Assembly: GCA_029851835.1 (NCBI GenBank)
Contig: JARKVD010000012.1
Coordinates: forward strand, 32,830 to 96,829
Length of the DNA stretch: 64,000 bases
Source: Clostridium sp.
GTDB taxonomy: Bacteria; Bacillota; Clostridia; Clostridiales; Clostridiaceae
Direction of reading: 5' to 3'
Shown here: in pieces, positions 1 to 9,836 of the stretch
Position numbering within the stretch: the first letter of the stretch is position 1
Layout: the number at the start of each line of letters is the position of its first letter
Made by a program: the position numbers and the translations under genes
Notes under the pieces: generated by a model
Seen by the model: the letters and a program-made list of their open reading frames with translations, nothing else
Databases searched by the model: none
What the model was told of the DNA's origin: nothing

Positions 1-1055
1 ACTACTATGCTAAATACCGGTTGAAGAATACTTCCGTCAAAGTATCCATATACGTCTTTACCTAATTCAGCATCAAGAAGGGCCTGTTTTAAAGGTGCGC
101 CTTGAGTCTCTAATAATAGATATTCTAAGGTACTTAAAGCTAAGTATAATTCATCATCAGTAGACCTTCCAGTTACAAAATTCATGGCCATAAATGTCTT
201 TTCTTCTGAATTATCTTCAGCAGAAATAGAATACTCTTTAACTACTTCCTTCATCTTTTCAAATGGTTCTTCCGGAGCAATTTTAGCATCAACTTCTCTT
301 CTCTCAAAGTTAACTAAGTAATTGTCATTTATAAAAGCTAACATTTTCTCAAGATTACCATCTCCATATAAGAAAATAAAGCTGTTTGATGGGTGATAAT
401 ATTTTGCATGGAAGTCTAAAAAATCTTCCTGGGTCAAATCTGGAATAAAATCTGGATCTCCACCTGATTCACACCCATAAGTATTGTTTTCAAATAAGGA
501 GCCTTGAATATTTCTCATTAAAACACCATCTGGAGAAGAAAAAGCTCCCTTCATTTCATTATAAACAACTCCTTTATATGTTAATTCATCTTCGATATTC
601 TCTAGCTCATAATGCCATCCTTCTTGCATTAATATTTCTTTAGTAGAATAAATATTGGGATAAAAAACTGCATCTAAATATACATCCATTAAGTTAAAAA
701 AGTCTTTCTCATTCTTACTTGCTAACGGATATATTGTTTTATCACTAAAAGTCATTGCATTTAAAAATGTGTTTAAAGATCCCTTAATTAACTCAACAAA
801 TGGTTCCTTAGTAGGAAATTTTTTAGAACCACATAAAACACTATGCTCTAATATATGTGCTACTCCAGTATCATCACTTGGAGGAGTTTTAAATCCAATA
901 GAAAAAACTTTATTAGAATCATCATTCTCTAAATGTAAAAGTTTCGCTCCTGTTTTTTCATGCTCAAATATTCTAGCTATGGAATTTAACTCTTCTACCT
1001 TTTCTTGTCTTTCTAATTTAAATCCATGATATACTTTACCAACTTTATATTCCAT
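1..1055 (-). CDS. M16C family zinc peptidase (presequence-protease/insulinase-like), 3' end outside window
   Basis: I translated the minus strand from the ATG at 1055, which follows a good AGGAGG. About 351 residues are visible and the frame is still open at base 1, so the C-terminal part is missing. The inverted zinc-binding motif HILEH (HxxEH) sits near residue 67, followed by KGSLNTFLNAMTFSDKT and MKGAFSSPDG, typical of the M16C/PreP-Cym1 subfamily of pitrilysin metalloproteases. Family members are about 970 residues and degrade peptides inside a closed two-bowl chamber. No signal peptide is visible, so it is probably cytosolic. The ORF track lists only a shadow ORF on the opposite strand (769-1029). 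The family call is secure; the physiological substrate is unknown. Confidence 0.88.
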   Translation of the reverse strand, partial: MEYKVGKVYHGFKLERQEKVEELNSIARIFEHEKTGAKLLHLENDDSNKVFSIGFKTPPSDDTGVAHILEHSVLCGSKKFPTKEPFVELIKGSLNTFLNAMTFSDKTIYPLASKNEKDFFNLMDVYLDAVFYPNIYSTKEILMQEGWHYELENIEDELTYKGVVYNEMKGAFSSPDGVLMRNIQGSLFENNTYGCESGGDPDFIPDLTQEDFLDFHAKYYHPSNSFIFLYGDGNLEKMLAFINDNYLVNFERREVDAKIAPEEPFEKMKEVVKEYSISAEDNSEEKTFMAMNFVTGRSTDDELYLALSTLEYLLLETQGAPLKQALLDAELGKDVYGYFDGSILQPVFSIV

Positions 1056-1384
1056 ACTAATCCTCCTAATTAAACGTATGTAATTTTATTATGTGTACTA
1101 TAAACATTAGTTTAAGATTTTACATCAACCACTCAAGCTTTATCCGCTCAATTTATTTTGCAGTGAGCCTTATAATATTATTTATCCTCATAATATTAAT
1201 ATTCCCTAATTATATTTAATTAAAAGAAACTCCTTCTCATATTTATTCGAAGGAGTACTCCACTTAGTAAGTTCTAGCTATCCAAATCAAAGATTTGGAC
1301 TCTTACTTATAGAGAGTTAATACTAAGTACACATAGTATTATCCCTCTAATATGTTCTCTAATTTAATTATTCTACTCTACCTT
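1056..1384. other. Intergenic region holding repeat element copy A
   Basis: This 329-bp AT-rich gap lies between two minus-strand genes. I see no ORF of note. It contains copy A of a dispersed element (1227-1311) and, around it, a second pairing (ACTTAGTA near 1262 with TACTAAGT near 1321). The 5' end should carry the promoter of the M16C gene, but I could not pick a convincing -35/-10 pair. Confidence 0.6.
1227..1311 (+). repeat. Dispersed intergenic repeat, copy A
   Basis: First of four related copies in the window (others near 7870, 22964 and 24340, which lie on the opposite strand). It has two hairpins: ACTCCTTC paired with GAAGGAGT around a 12-nt loop, then TCCAAATC-AAA-GATTTGGA, a perfect 8-bp stem, ending in CTCTTACTTATA. 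The copies share sequence order and structure but differ at many positions, including changes that keep the first stem paired. No coding potential is seen. Confidence 0.7.
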
Positions 1385-4300
1385 TCAAATCTCCTCTAAC
1401 ATTGGAACCATTATTTTAGCTAAAGTATTAATATAATTTAATTGATCATAATTAAATTCCTTATGATTTATGGATGAAGAAAGATGTATAGCACCAATAA
1501 TCTTTTTCTTATTCTTTAATAAAACAACCATGTTAGATTTAATATCTGGAATTACCATTGATTTGTTATACTGTTTAATACAACTCCAATCAATTCCACA
1601 TATATTTTCATTTGACTCTATTGCTGAATTTACAACATGCATACTATATTCTGTATCAATAACTTCATATTTATTAATACTTTTGCAATATTGATTTGCT
1701 ATCTGATTTTCTTTAATCCTATAAAGAGTACATATATCTGCTTCTGTTATCTCTGCTATACGATTCATTGTATTAACTATTTTTTCATTGATTGAAATAT
1801 CTTCATTTATTAAGTCTATAAACTCAATTACCGTGGACACATTCTTATAATCCTGATCTCCACTTCCTACAAATATACCGCTTAATCTATTAGTAGTACT
1901 TATCTTGAATCCAAAAGATTCACTCCATACTTTGGTTCTATTACGTCCTCCACTTTTCGCCTCATATAAGGCTTGATCTGATTTTTCAATTAGTTCGTCA
2001 TAGGTAGTTGCATGTGTCGGATAACTTGCGACACCCATACTTACCGTAACTTCCCGTTTATCCCCCATAAGTTTTTCTTCTCTTATTTTATTTCTAATTC
2101 TCTCTGCAATAACTTCAGCCTCGTTTACCCCAATATCAGGAAGAACAATAATAAACTCTTCACCACCATATCTTCCAATAATATCATTCTTACGAATATT
2201 ATTTAATATGGTCTTACATAATCTACTTAGTACACTGTCTCCCATCCTATGTCCATAGTTATCATTTATTTCTTTAAACTTATCAATATCAAGCATTATT
2301 ATAGAAAATTCTGTACCATAGGTATAAGATTTCTCTATTTGCTCTTGAACAAAGACTTCTAAATGCTTTCTCATCAGTGCACTAGTTAAATTATCTATAC
2401 TTGAGCTCTTTCTAATATTATCTCTATCAATAATCATATATAGTATTCTTGAAATATTAAAACACTTTTTCATAGTATTGATATTAATATTATTTATTCT
2501 TTTAGTGCTTTCTACATAAATATATCCAACTAAATCATTTGTATATTCGTGGCTATTAGCTACTCTCCCACCTTTTAGAATTTGTATAATAGGGATGCAC
2601 ATAATAGTTTTATTATTATCTACATCATAGCTAAAAACTTCACCACTAATACTAATAGTTCTTTTTTCCTTTGAGATTAATGGTATTTTCTTACTTCTAA
2701 CTATATTGATTAAAGACAAATCATCTGGTATATTCTTCTCTTGATCTGTTGAGGCTGCAACCTTTACCTTTCCTTCATTTTCAACTAAAATCGTAGTCTT
2801 ACATGAAACAGACAATAGATTAATATATTTGCATATAATGTTCAAATTTTCATTGATATTCCCATTCAGTTTACCAAGCATATTATCAACGGTATTTAAA
2901 TCCTCAAAATAACTTCTATTCTGCATTTTAAGCTCTTTTAGAAATATGGAATTAACTATATTTTGTTTCATTAACCCATTTAAATATTCAACTATGTTTT
3001 TAACATTAGAAACATTAACTTCTATATTCGAATTTGCTTTAATTACTCCATAATGCTGTCTTACTTTCATTAATAGTTCAAAAGCTTCGATTATATTTGG
3101 ATTGATGTTTATAAATTTTTCTACGTAATTGTTTGGCATTCCTTCAAGTGTATCTATAATTAAACCACAGCATTCATATATATATCCAGCTGTGCAAGTA
3201 TAATTTTCTTCTTTATAATAACCCTTAGCTAACTGAAAGTTTATTTTCCAAGAAAGCACTAGGTTTTTATCTTTTATCACTTCTAGTCTATCAGCAAGTT
3301 TTCTATAATTACTATCTTGATTTAAAACTACACCTAAATATTCAATCTCAACCTTATTTACACCTGACTTAATTGATTCTTTATTTTTTAAAATATATTT
3401 GTAAACCTCAATTGCATCATCTTCAAATCCTAAATATATAAGCTTATTTATGCAATAACATAACATTGAGACCCTAAAATCCATATATAGAATTTTTTCA
3501 GATGATTTGATAATTAAATCTATATTGACATTACTTCTGTCATAACATAAGCAATAAATATTATGAAGAAGAGCAATTTCGTATCCTACTAAAGACTTAG
3601 AATTTCCTAGAATTTCAAGCCCCTGCTCTAAGTATTTCTTACCTTCCTCTTTACTTCCAGTTATCTCTGAAATAAAATACATGAAAATACAATAAGGTCC
3701 AGCTTCCTGCCAATATTTCATATAATCTTTATCAATATAATGACTACATAGCTTTGCATATCTGTAGCTTTCATTGTATTTACCTTTTTTATATAATATT
3801 GTTCCTATATATGAAAAGTTATAAAAATTAGATGATAAAACTTCACTCTCCATTGCTTTATTAGATGAAACATTAAAATACTCATAAGCTTTACTATAGT
3901 TCATCATCACATAATGCACAAAGCCTAAATTAGATAAACAATTAACCTTGTAGGAGTCATCATCTACTAATGCAACTAAACTATTAGATTTTTCGAACCA
4001 CTTTAATGCCTCTTCTTCACATTGTAAATAATCACTATATAAGACTCCCATACTATTAGTTATTCTACATAACCTTTTAGTAAAATTAAGCTTTTCACAT
4101 CTTTCAACCATTTGTTTCAAAAGTTCTAAACTCTCAATTTCTTTACCTTGAACAACTAAAGAATCAATATAGTAATTCATAAAAGCTAGTCTATATTCCT
4201 CATCCTCTTCCTCACATAAACTTATTCCATAATTACATAATTCTTTTACGCTGTCATACTCCTGTTTATTGTACTTTCTCCAAATAATCATTGATAAATA

Positions 4301-6769
4301 CTTAATTTTACCAAGTCTATAATCAGATTTATTTACAGCGGCCCTCATTTTTTTTAAATACTTAGTAACGTTTTTGTCATACCCAAGATCTATTGATAAA
4401 AATAGAATTTCTCTTAAAATATCTATATATTCATTTAGATACTTTTCTTCATTACAAAGGTTTTGGGCAGATAAATAATAATCCATACTTGTCTTTTTTT
4501 CTGATAGTTTATTATATAACTCACCTAGACTCATATTAGCTGCAATCTCTTCTTTTCTAAGATCTTCAAACTCTCTATTTTCATCTATAAAATTTAATAT
4601 TTTAAAATTAAACTTTATAGCCTCTTCAATCTTATTTAGCTTTTCTAATTCCTTTTTCCTTGCTTTATAAAATTCTAAAATTCTCTTATCCTTAACCTTT
4701 TCTAAATGATATATTATCTCATCAATATACTCACCTTGGTTCTCATCATCAAATGACATTAAGATTTTAGCAATTTCATTATGTTTTTTAATACTTAAAT
4801 TCTCATCTATACTTCTATATAAATAATTTTTTAAAAACTTATTATAAAAAGTATATTTAGTAGATTTATTATTTGTGGTCTTAGATAAAATTCCTTTTGA
4901 AATTAAATATGTTAAACTCTCTCTTAGCTTTTCCTTAGATAAGTTCAAAAACTCTACTATTATTGATAAATTTATAGGCATATAAAAATATGACATTTCA
5001 TGAAGTATATCTAAATATTCTTCCTCTAACCCTGAAAGTTGATTTCTGCATACTTCTTCCATATCAGTAGACATGTATATTTCATGATTAGAAATTTTCT
5101 TCCACATTCCATCAGACTCATCTATATATATTACCTTCTTATCTCTAAGATATTTAATTCCCTCTTCTACTAACAGTGGATTACCCATGGAATGCCTATA
5201 TAATATATCCGTAAAGCCTTCTGAAATTTTATCTACGTTAAGTATATTCTTTAAAACTCTCGATGTCATTTCTTCACTTAAAGGTGTAAGATGGATTTCT
5301 AAATCTACTTTGTTTTTTATTTTACTTAACATTTCTGTAAAATCAGAATTTCCAAGACAATCTCCATCTCGATAAGAAATAATAACAAGAAGATTTCTAG
5401 AACATCTCGATCTACTTAAAATATATTGGATAATACCTAGCGTAAAGGTATCATACATATGAATATTATCCAAAATAATTATTCCTTGCTTATCAGCATA
5501 GTACTCTAACAAAAACAAGGATATTTTAATCATTAAAGCCACATTATTTTTTATCTTGAACTCTACACTTCCATAGTTATCTGTTGTATCTTCTCCATAC
5601 ATTTCTGGAATTACCATAGATAACTCTTTTTTATATTTATTTAAAAGACTTTTATCTGCATTTGTAACTACCTGCTTTAATAAATTACTGATAGCAATGC
5701 TACTTCCATAATCAGTAACATAAAAACAGCTTAAATAATTTTTATAATCAGTCTGAATCAAATGCTTTATATGTGTAATTAATCTAGTTTTTCCGATTCC
5801 AATTTCTCCGTGAATTAGAATAACACTTTGATTACTTTTTTCATTTATACCTTCACTTATTGATTTAATTATATTAGAAACTTCTTCATTTCTTCCTATC
5901 AATGGGGTATTAAAATTTAATTTCTCCTTTTTATTACTTACAAATGAATATGTTGTGTCAAACACCTTATTTACTTCATCTATAATATCAAGAATTTTAT
6001 AATCTTTACTTTTAACATTCTTGTACAAATTATAAATAAGGGTGCTCATTTTTTCACCAATTAACTGTAAATATTGATGCTTCTTTTCACTACTAAGAGT
6101 TTCGTCTATATCCTGCTGAATCCTTCCATATAATCTTACTCCTTTATTTTGAAGAACAATACTAATGAGTATTTCTTTCAGTTTTTCAACATAATATGGT
6201 TCATGAGGAGCTTTACTACTGGTAAAAATGGTATCCTTGTAATTATCACTAGACTCATAATGTATAGGTATGCCCAGCTCTCTACAATCTAACAAGGCAG
6301 TTATCTTATCCTTTAATTTAACTCTATTATCTTTTGAAACATATATACTCTCTACACTAAAAGGCATTATTTTTATATAACTATAACATTGCTCTTGAGC
6401 TAATCTACATATGTCTACAAATATATCTAATAATACAGACTCCTCAATTTCATCAAATATATCCATTAATAATTTATAGTCGCTAATTGAATCTGTAACG
6501 TAGAAATACTCAATCTTTTTATCTTTACTACTTAAATTCATAGTAGAACCAAACTCAAGTATATTTACACATGTATCTTTTAAAATGCTAATCTTTTCAA
6601 ACTCATTAATGCATATTTCTAAAAGTGTTTTTTCAACATGAATAGAATTTAATATATACACATTTACCTTTTTCTTATTTTTTGTAATATCTACAGCCTC
6701 ATACATAGAATAGGATCTACTATTGCTAAGCAGCTTGTCTATCCTATATTTCCCATTAATTAATCTCAT
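1385..6769 (-). CDS. Giant sensor: pseudokinase - STAND ATPase - TPR - GAF - GGDEF - GAF
   Basis: A 1794-residue multidomain protein. Residues about 1-270 resemble a Ser/Thr kinase fold (INGKYRIDKLL start), but the glycine loop, the VAIK lysine, HRDxKPxN and DFG are all degraded, so it is probably a pseudokinase. Residues about 290-600 are a STAND/AAA-type ATPase with Walker A GEIGIGKT near 320 and a Walker B-like IIILDNIH. A long helical TPR region follows (about 600-1230), then a GAF-like domain (about 1290-1450). The GGDEF domain (about 1460-1610) has an intact GGEEF near 1532 and an RKND inhibitory I-site five residues before it, so c-di-GMP synthesis with product inhibition is likely. 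A second GAF-like domain ends the protein. No membrane segment is seen. The ligands and activating signal are unknown. Confidence 0.85.
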   Translation of the reverse strand: MRLINGKYRIDKLLSNSRSYSMYEAVDITKNKKKVNVYILNSIHVEKTLLEICINEFEKISILKDTCVNILEFGSTMNLSSKDKKIEYFYVTDSISDYKLLMDIFDEIEESVLLDIFVDICRLAQEQCYSYIKIMPFSVESIYVSKDNRVKLKDKITALLDCRELGIPIHYESSDNYKDTIFTSSKAPHEPYYVEKLKEILISIVLQNKGVRLYGRIQQDIDETLSSEKKHQYLQLIGEKMSTLIYNLYKNVKSKDYKILDIIDEVNKVFDTTYSFVSNKKEKLNFNTPLIGRNEEVSNIIKSISEGINEKSNQSVILIHGEIGIGKTRLITHIKHLIQTDYKNYLSCFYVTDYGSSIAISNLLKQVVTNADKSLLNKYKKELSMVIPEMYGEDTTDNYGSVEFKIKNNVALMIKISLFLLEYYADKQGIIILDNIHMYDTFTLGIIQYILSRSRCSRNLLVIISYRDGDCLGNSDFTEMLSKIKNKVDLEIHLTPLSEEMTSRVLKNILNVDKISEGFTDILYRHSMGNPLLVEEGIKYLRDKKVIYIDESDGMWKKISNHEIYMSTDMEEVCRNQLSGLEEEYLDILHEMSYFYMPINLSIIVEFLNLSKEKLRESLTYLISKGILSKTTNNKSTKYTFYNKFLKNYLYRSIDENLSIKKHNEIAKILMSFDDENQGEYIDEIIYHLEKVKDKRILEFYKARKKELEKLNKIEEAIKFNFKILNFIDENREFEDLRKEEIAANMSLGELYNKLSEKKTSMDYYLSAQNLCNEEKYLNEYIDILREILFLSIDLGYDKNVTKYLKKMRAAVNKSDYRLGKIKYLSMIIWRKYNKQEYDSVKELCNYGISLCEEEDEEYRLAFMNYYIDSLVVQGKEIESLELLKQMVERCEKLNFTKRLCRITNSMGVLYSDYLQCEEEALKWFEKSNSLVALVDDDSYKVNCLSNLGFVHYVMMNYSKAYEYFNVSSNKAMESEVLSSNFYNFSYIGTILYKKGKYNESYRYAKLCSHYIDKDYMKYWQEAGPYCIFMYFISEITGSKEEGKKYLEQGLEILGNSKSLVGYEIALLHNIYCLCYDRSNVNIDLIIKSSEKILYMDFRVSMLCYCINKLIYLGFEDDAIEVYKYILKNKESIKSGVNKVEIEYLGVVLNQDSNYRKLADRLEVIKDKNLVLSWKINFQLAKGYYKEENYTCTAGYIYECCGLIIDTLEGMPNNYVEKFININPNIIEAFELLMKVRQHYGVIKANSNIEVNVSNVKNIVEYLNGLMKQNIVNSIFLKELKMQNRSYFEDLNTVDNMLGKLNGNINENLNIICKYINLLSVSCKTTILVENEGKVKVAASTDQEKNIPDDLSLINIVRSKKIPLISKEKRTISISGEVFSYDVDNNKTIMCIPIIQILKGGRVANSHEYTNDLVGYIYVESTKRINNININTMKKCFNISRILYMIIDRDNIRKSSSIDNLTSALMRKHLEVFVQEQIEKSYTYGTEFSIIMLDIDKFKEINDNYGHRMGDSVLSRLCKTILNNIRKNDIIGRYGGEEFIIVLPDIGVNEAEVIAERIRNKIREEKLMGDKREVTVSMGVASYPTHATTYDELIEKSDQALYEAKSGGRNRTKVWSESFGFKISTTNRLSGIFVGSGDQDYKNVSTVIEFIDLINEDISINEKIVNTMNRIAEITEADICTLYRIKENQIANQYCKSINKYEVIDTEYSMHVVNSAIESNENICGIDWSCIKQYNKSMVIPDIKSNMVVLLKNKKKIIGAIHLSSSINHKEFNYDQLNYINTLAKIMVPMLEEI

Positions 6770-6906
6770 AGTAATACCACCTATACAAATAATAAATAAT
6801 AAAAATTAACCCCATTAATTTTTATATACTTAGATATAATATTATATCACACCTTGTAATTTTATGGTATATAATACATATTTTTAGCATTATTTCCCTT
6901 AATCTC

Positions 6907-6940
6907 AAAAAAATAATATCTCCTAAGAGATATTATTTTT
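6907..6940 (-). terminator. Intrinsic terminator of map
   Basis: AATAATATCTC-CTAA-GAGATATTATT followed on the minus strand by a T-rich tail, directly at the stop codon of map. Confidence 0.8.
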
Positions 6941-7806
6941 TATGTCAAAATTTCATATCCATTTTCAGTTACCAAAATTGTATGCTCCCACTGAGCTGAT
7001 AATTTTCCATCCGCTGTAACTGCAGTCCATTCATCTTCCAATATTTCAACTTCTGCAACTCCCTCATTTATCATAGGTTCAATTGTGAAAGTCATGCCTG
7101 GAAGTAAAATCATGCCTTCCCCTCTTTCACCTATATGAGGTACAAATGGATCCTCATGGAACTCATTTCCTATTCCATGTCCACCAAAATCATATACTAC
7201 TGAATATCCTTTACTTGTGGCATATTCATTAATAACAAAACCTATGTCTCCTAAAGTATTAAAAGGCTTAACTTCCTCAATTCCTCTTCTTAAGCATTCC
7301 TTAGTAGTCTCAACTAAGTCCTTTGCCTTATCACTTACATTTCCTATCATAAATGTTCTGTTAGCGTCACCATAATATCCGTCTAAAATACATGTAACAT
7401 CAACATTTACAATATCTCCATCCTTGATAATAGTATTTTCATCTGGTATTCCATGGCATACAACCTCATTTATTGAAATGCAAGTACTCTTTGGATATCC
7501 ATGATATCCTAGTGGTGCTGGATATGCCCCTTTAGCTACAGTATATTCATGCACCCACTTGTTTACTTCTTCAGTAGATATTCCAACACATATTTTTTCC
7601 TCTACCATATCTAAAATTTCTTTTGTTAAAGCCGATGCTTTTCTTATACCCTCAATATCCTTAGATGATTTAATAATATCTCTTGGTATCTCATAACCTA
7701 CTTGTTGACTTAGTTTTTCTAAATACATATCTTGATCCATATGACACTTTTTATATTTAATACCGCTTCCACACCAGCAAGCATCATTTCTGTTTATTTT
7801 ATTCAT
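6940..7806 (-). CDS. map: Methionine aminopeptidase type I with N-terminal SEC-C zinc motif
   Basis: Removes the initiator methionine from nascent proteins in the cytosol. The 288-residue protein begins with a SEC-C motif (C10, C12, C21, H22 in CWCGSGIKYKKCH), which in other proteins helps ribosome or SecB contact. The remainder is the pita-bread M24 fold: metal-ligand aspartates in VNVDVTCILDGYYGD, the conserved His in GHGIGNEFHEDP, and glutamates in TIEPMI and QWEHTI. E. coli MetAP is 264 residues, so the extra length is the zinc motif. The start ATG follows GGAGG. It stands alone between two terminator-like regions, with repeat copy B upstream. This is not the copy usually found in the adk-map-infA ribosomal cluster, so it may be a second paralogue. 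Confidence 0.95.
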   Translation of the reverse strand: MNKINRNDACWCGSGIKYKKCHMDQDMYLEKLSQQVGYEIPRDIIKSSKDIEGIRKASALTKEILDMVEEKICVGISTEEVNKWVHEYTVAKGAYPAPLGYHGYPKSTCISINEVVCHGIPDENTIIKDGDIVNVDVTCILDGYYGDANRTFMIGNVSDKAKDLVETTKECLRRGIEEVKPFNTLGDIGFVINEYATSKGYSVVYDFGGHGIGNEFHEDPFVPHIGERGEGMILLPGMTFTIEPMINEGVAEVEILEDEWTAVTADGKLSAQWEHTILVTENGYEILT

Positions 7807-7869
7807 AACTTACCTCCGATTAAAGTATATAAATCCACGACTTATAAACACCTTATAAATTTATCTTTT

Positions 7870-7939
7870 TAAGTGAGACTCCAAATCTTTGATTTTATCA
7901 GTGGAACTTACTTCCCTGAATCAACCTGAAGTGGGTTTA
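7870..7939 (-). repeat. Dispersed intergenic repeat, copy B
   Basis: Read on the minus strand this matches copy A: AAACCCACTTC...GAAGTAAGTTCCACTGAT...ATCAAAGATTTGGAGTCTCACTTA. The first stem is shortened to ACTTC/GAAGT, with both arms changed relative to copy A. It lies 64 bp upstream of the map start codon, in the map leader or promoter region. Confidence 0.7.
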
Positions 7940-8018
7940 CATATATTATATCACTTATTCTAATTTATTAAATTTATTTTATGTCTATATTTTCATTATA
8001 AATTTATATGTTGACTCT

Positions 8019-8666
8019 TTAAAAGTGATAAGTATAAATATATCTTCCTTTACCATTCCTCAACAATCTCCAATACTCATTAAGAGAAACATGCTTCCTA
8101 TTTGCACTATGCTGTGCAGCAAAAATATCATGTTTATCAATTGTAATATTAAACTCCTTTGACGTTATAATTTGTGTATGATATGGCTTTCTTCTTTCAT
8201 CTGCATACTGCACAACATCCCCAACCATTAAGTGCTCATACAATTCATCAAATCTATCTATCGCTTCTTCAACCGTATACTCCTTATATCCTTTAGCCAT
8301 ACCGTTCCCTATATCTCCATTATAGCCCCAGTATAACCTAAAGTATTCCGAACTTCTCCATGTTAAAGAGCATTTTCTAAGGTTCATTGGGTCTCTTGTA
8401 TAACAAAACCAGGCTGTTTCCTTTTCATAATCATATCCAACCATCTTCATTCCACCAGCAACTAATGCCTGGCAAATAAAATTAGTGCAATCATTATCCT
8501 TGTAAAGAGGATACTCCTTTGTATTTGGCGCCTCAGCATAAGTTTGTGCATATGCTATGGCAGCTTCTCTATTATAAGAGTATTTTACTTCACGTACTCT
8601 TTTACTTTTAAGTAGGGTTTTTCTTAAGCTTTTTTGGAATTTACGAAATATATTTCTATTCTTCAT
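8019..8666 (-). CDS. Amidase_6-family protein (putative cysteine amidase)
   Basis: A protein of about 215 residues matching the putative amidase domain (PF12671 type): AAIAYAQTYA near residue 35, then the DCTNFICQALVAGG segment carrying the likely catalytic Cys near residue 60, and a His in PYHTQII near residue 160. Family members are often cell-wall-related or spore-associated amidases. The N-terminus is strongly basic (RKFQKSLRKTLLKSKRVREVKYS) with no hydrophobic stretch, so no standard signal peptide is visible. I chose the second of two consecutive ATGs (8666), because its spacing from GGGAGG is 5 nt against 2 nt for 8669. Its own unit; substrate unknown. Confidence 0.8.
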   Translation of the reverse strand: MKNRNIFRKFQKSLRKTLLKSKRVREVKYSYNREAAIAYAQTYAEAPNTKEYPLYKDNDCTNFICQALVAGGMKMVGYDYEKETAWFCYTRDPMNLRKCSLTWRSSEYFRLYWGYNGDIGNGMAKGYKEYTVEEAIDRFDELYEHLMVGDVVQYADERRKPYHTQIITSKEFNITIDKHDIFAAQHSANRKHVSLNEYWRLLRNGKGRYIYTYHF

Positions 8667-8794
8667 CATAACCTCCCTGCTTAAACATTTTAAGTTGTAT
8701 TAATCAGCATTCATCTGATTATTAATAATACATCTTGTTCCATATACTTATTATACTAATGCACTAATTATATGGTGTCTAAAACCTTTTAACA

Positions 8795-9664
8795 TTATCT
8801 CTTATCACTTTCAAAGAATAAAGCTAAAACTCCAGCACCCGTATGACTACCAATTGTAGGTCCTAGTATATTTATTACACAGTCTTTCACATTCCCTTTT
8901 TTACGGCATAGCTTCTCTAAATACTTAGCTTCCTCATAACAATCCCCATGAGAAATAGTTATCAGTTGCATTTCATCTGAAGACTTTTCTGTAAAAATTT
9001 TAGCAAGCTCATGAATGGACTTCTTCCTTCCCCTAGCTTTATATAATGGAATTAACTTTCCATAATTGTCAACATGAAGTATTGGTTTAATATCTAGGAG
9101 AGTTCCTACAGTAGCTGCTGTACTTGAAACACGACCTCCTTTTTTTAGATGATGCAAATCATCTACAGTAAAATAGTGATTTACTTTTAACTTCACATCT
9201 TCAATATAATCTACTATTTCACCCTTACTTTTATCTGCCTTCATCATCTCATAAACCTTTATAGCTATAAATCCAATTCCCATGCTGGCTGATAAGGTAT
9301 CTATTACGTTAATATCACAATCTGTATACTTCTCCTTAAGATTATTTACAGCAACAACAGCATTATTAGCGGTACCTGAAAGTCCTGATGATAGAGCTAA
9401 GTATATAACTGACTTTCCTTCTAAAATTAACTTTTCAAAAGCCTCCTCAAATTTATAAGTATTTACCTGAGATGTTGTATATATTTCTCCTTTTCTCATA
9501 TTATCGTAAAACCGCTTTAAATCAAGAGTCTGGCCAAAGTAATCCTCTAAGGTTTTTTCTTCTATGTTACAACTTAAAGCTAAGCCCATTACGTTAGGCT
9601 GCTGAATAAAACCTATAGGTAAATCACTCCCTGAATCTACCATAAGTATTAAATTTTCTCTCAT
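8795..9664 (-). CDS. DegV family fatty-acid-binding protein
   Basis: A 289-residue DegV/FakB-type protein: MVDSGSDLP at the N-terminus, TTSQVNTYKFEEAF, the SSGLSGTANNA loop and the HHLKKGGRVSS motif, then IKPILH and a C-terminal GPTIGSHTGAGVLALFF. This family binds long-chain fatty acids; the FakB members present exogenous fatty acids to the kinase FakA. The gene lies next to the fatty-acid synthesis operon, which fits a lipid role, but clostridia carry several DegV paralogues and no fakA is in the window, so partner and ligand are open. Confidence 0.9.
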   Translation of the reverse strand: MRENLILMVDSGSDLPIGFIQQPNVMGLALSCNIEEKTLEDYFGQTLDLKRFYDNMRKGEIYTTSQVNTYKFEEAFEKLILEGKSVIYLALSSGLSGTANNAVVAVNNLKEKYTDCDINVIDTLSASMGIGFIAIKVYEMMKADKSKGEIVDYIEDVKLKVNHYFTVDDLHHLKKGGRVSSTAATVGTLLDIKPILHVDNYGKLIPLYKARGRKKSIHELAKIFTEKSSDEMQLITISHGDCYEEAKYLEKLCRKKGNVKDCVINILGPTIGSHTGAGVLALFFESDKR

Positions 9665-9739
9665 ATCTCATACCCCCTTCAGTTATAATTCTTATCATGT
9701 TACTAAAATAAAATACAATAAGTTCACGAAAATAAAATA

Positions 9740-9817
9740 AGACTAATTAATTATGATACATACTATAATTTTACTATATTTTAAGTAATTTTCCAGTATA
9801 ATCAAGTTAATTAGTCT
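9740..9817 (-). other. Long inverted repeat downstream of accA
   Basis: AGACTAATTAA (9740-9750) and its exact complement TTAATTAGTCT (9807-9817) flank about 56 bp of AT-rich DNA, just past the accA stop codon. This could be the 3' structure that ends the fab/acc transcript, but the span is long and a canonical U-tract is missing. Confidence 0.4.
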
Positions 9818-9836
9818 AATATTATAAAATTTTATT

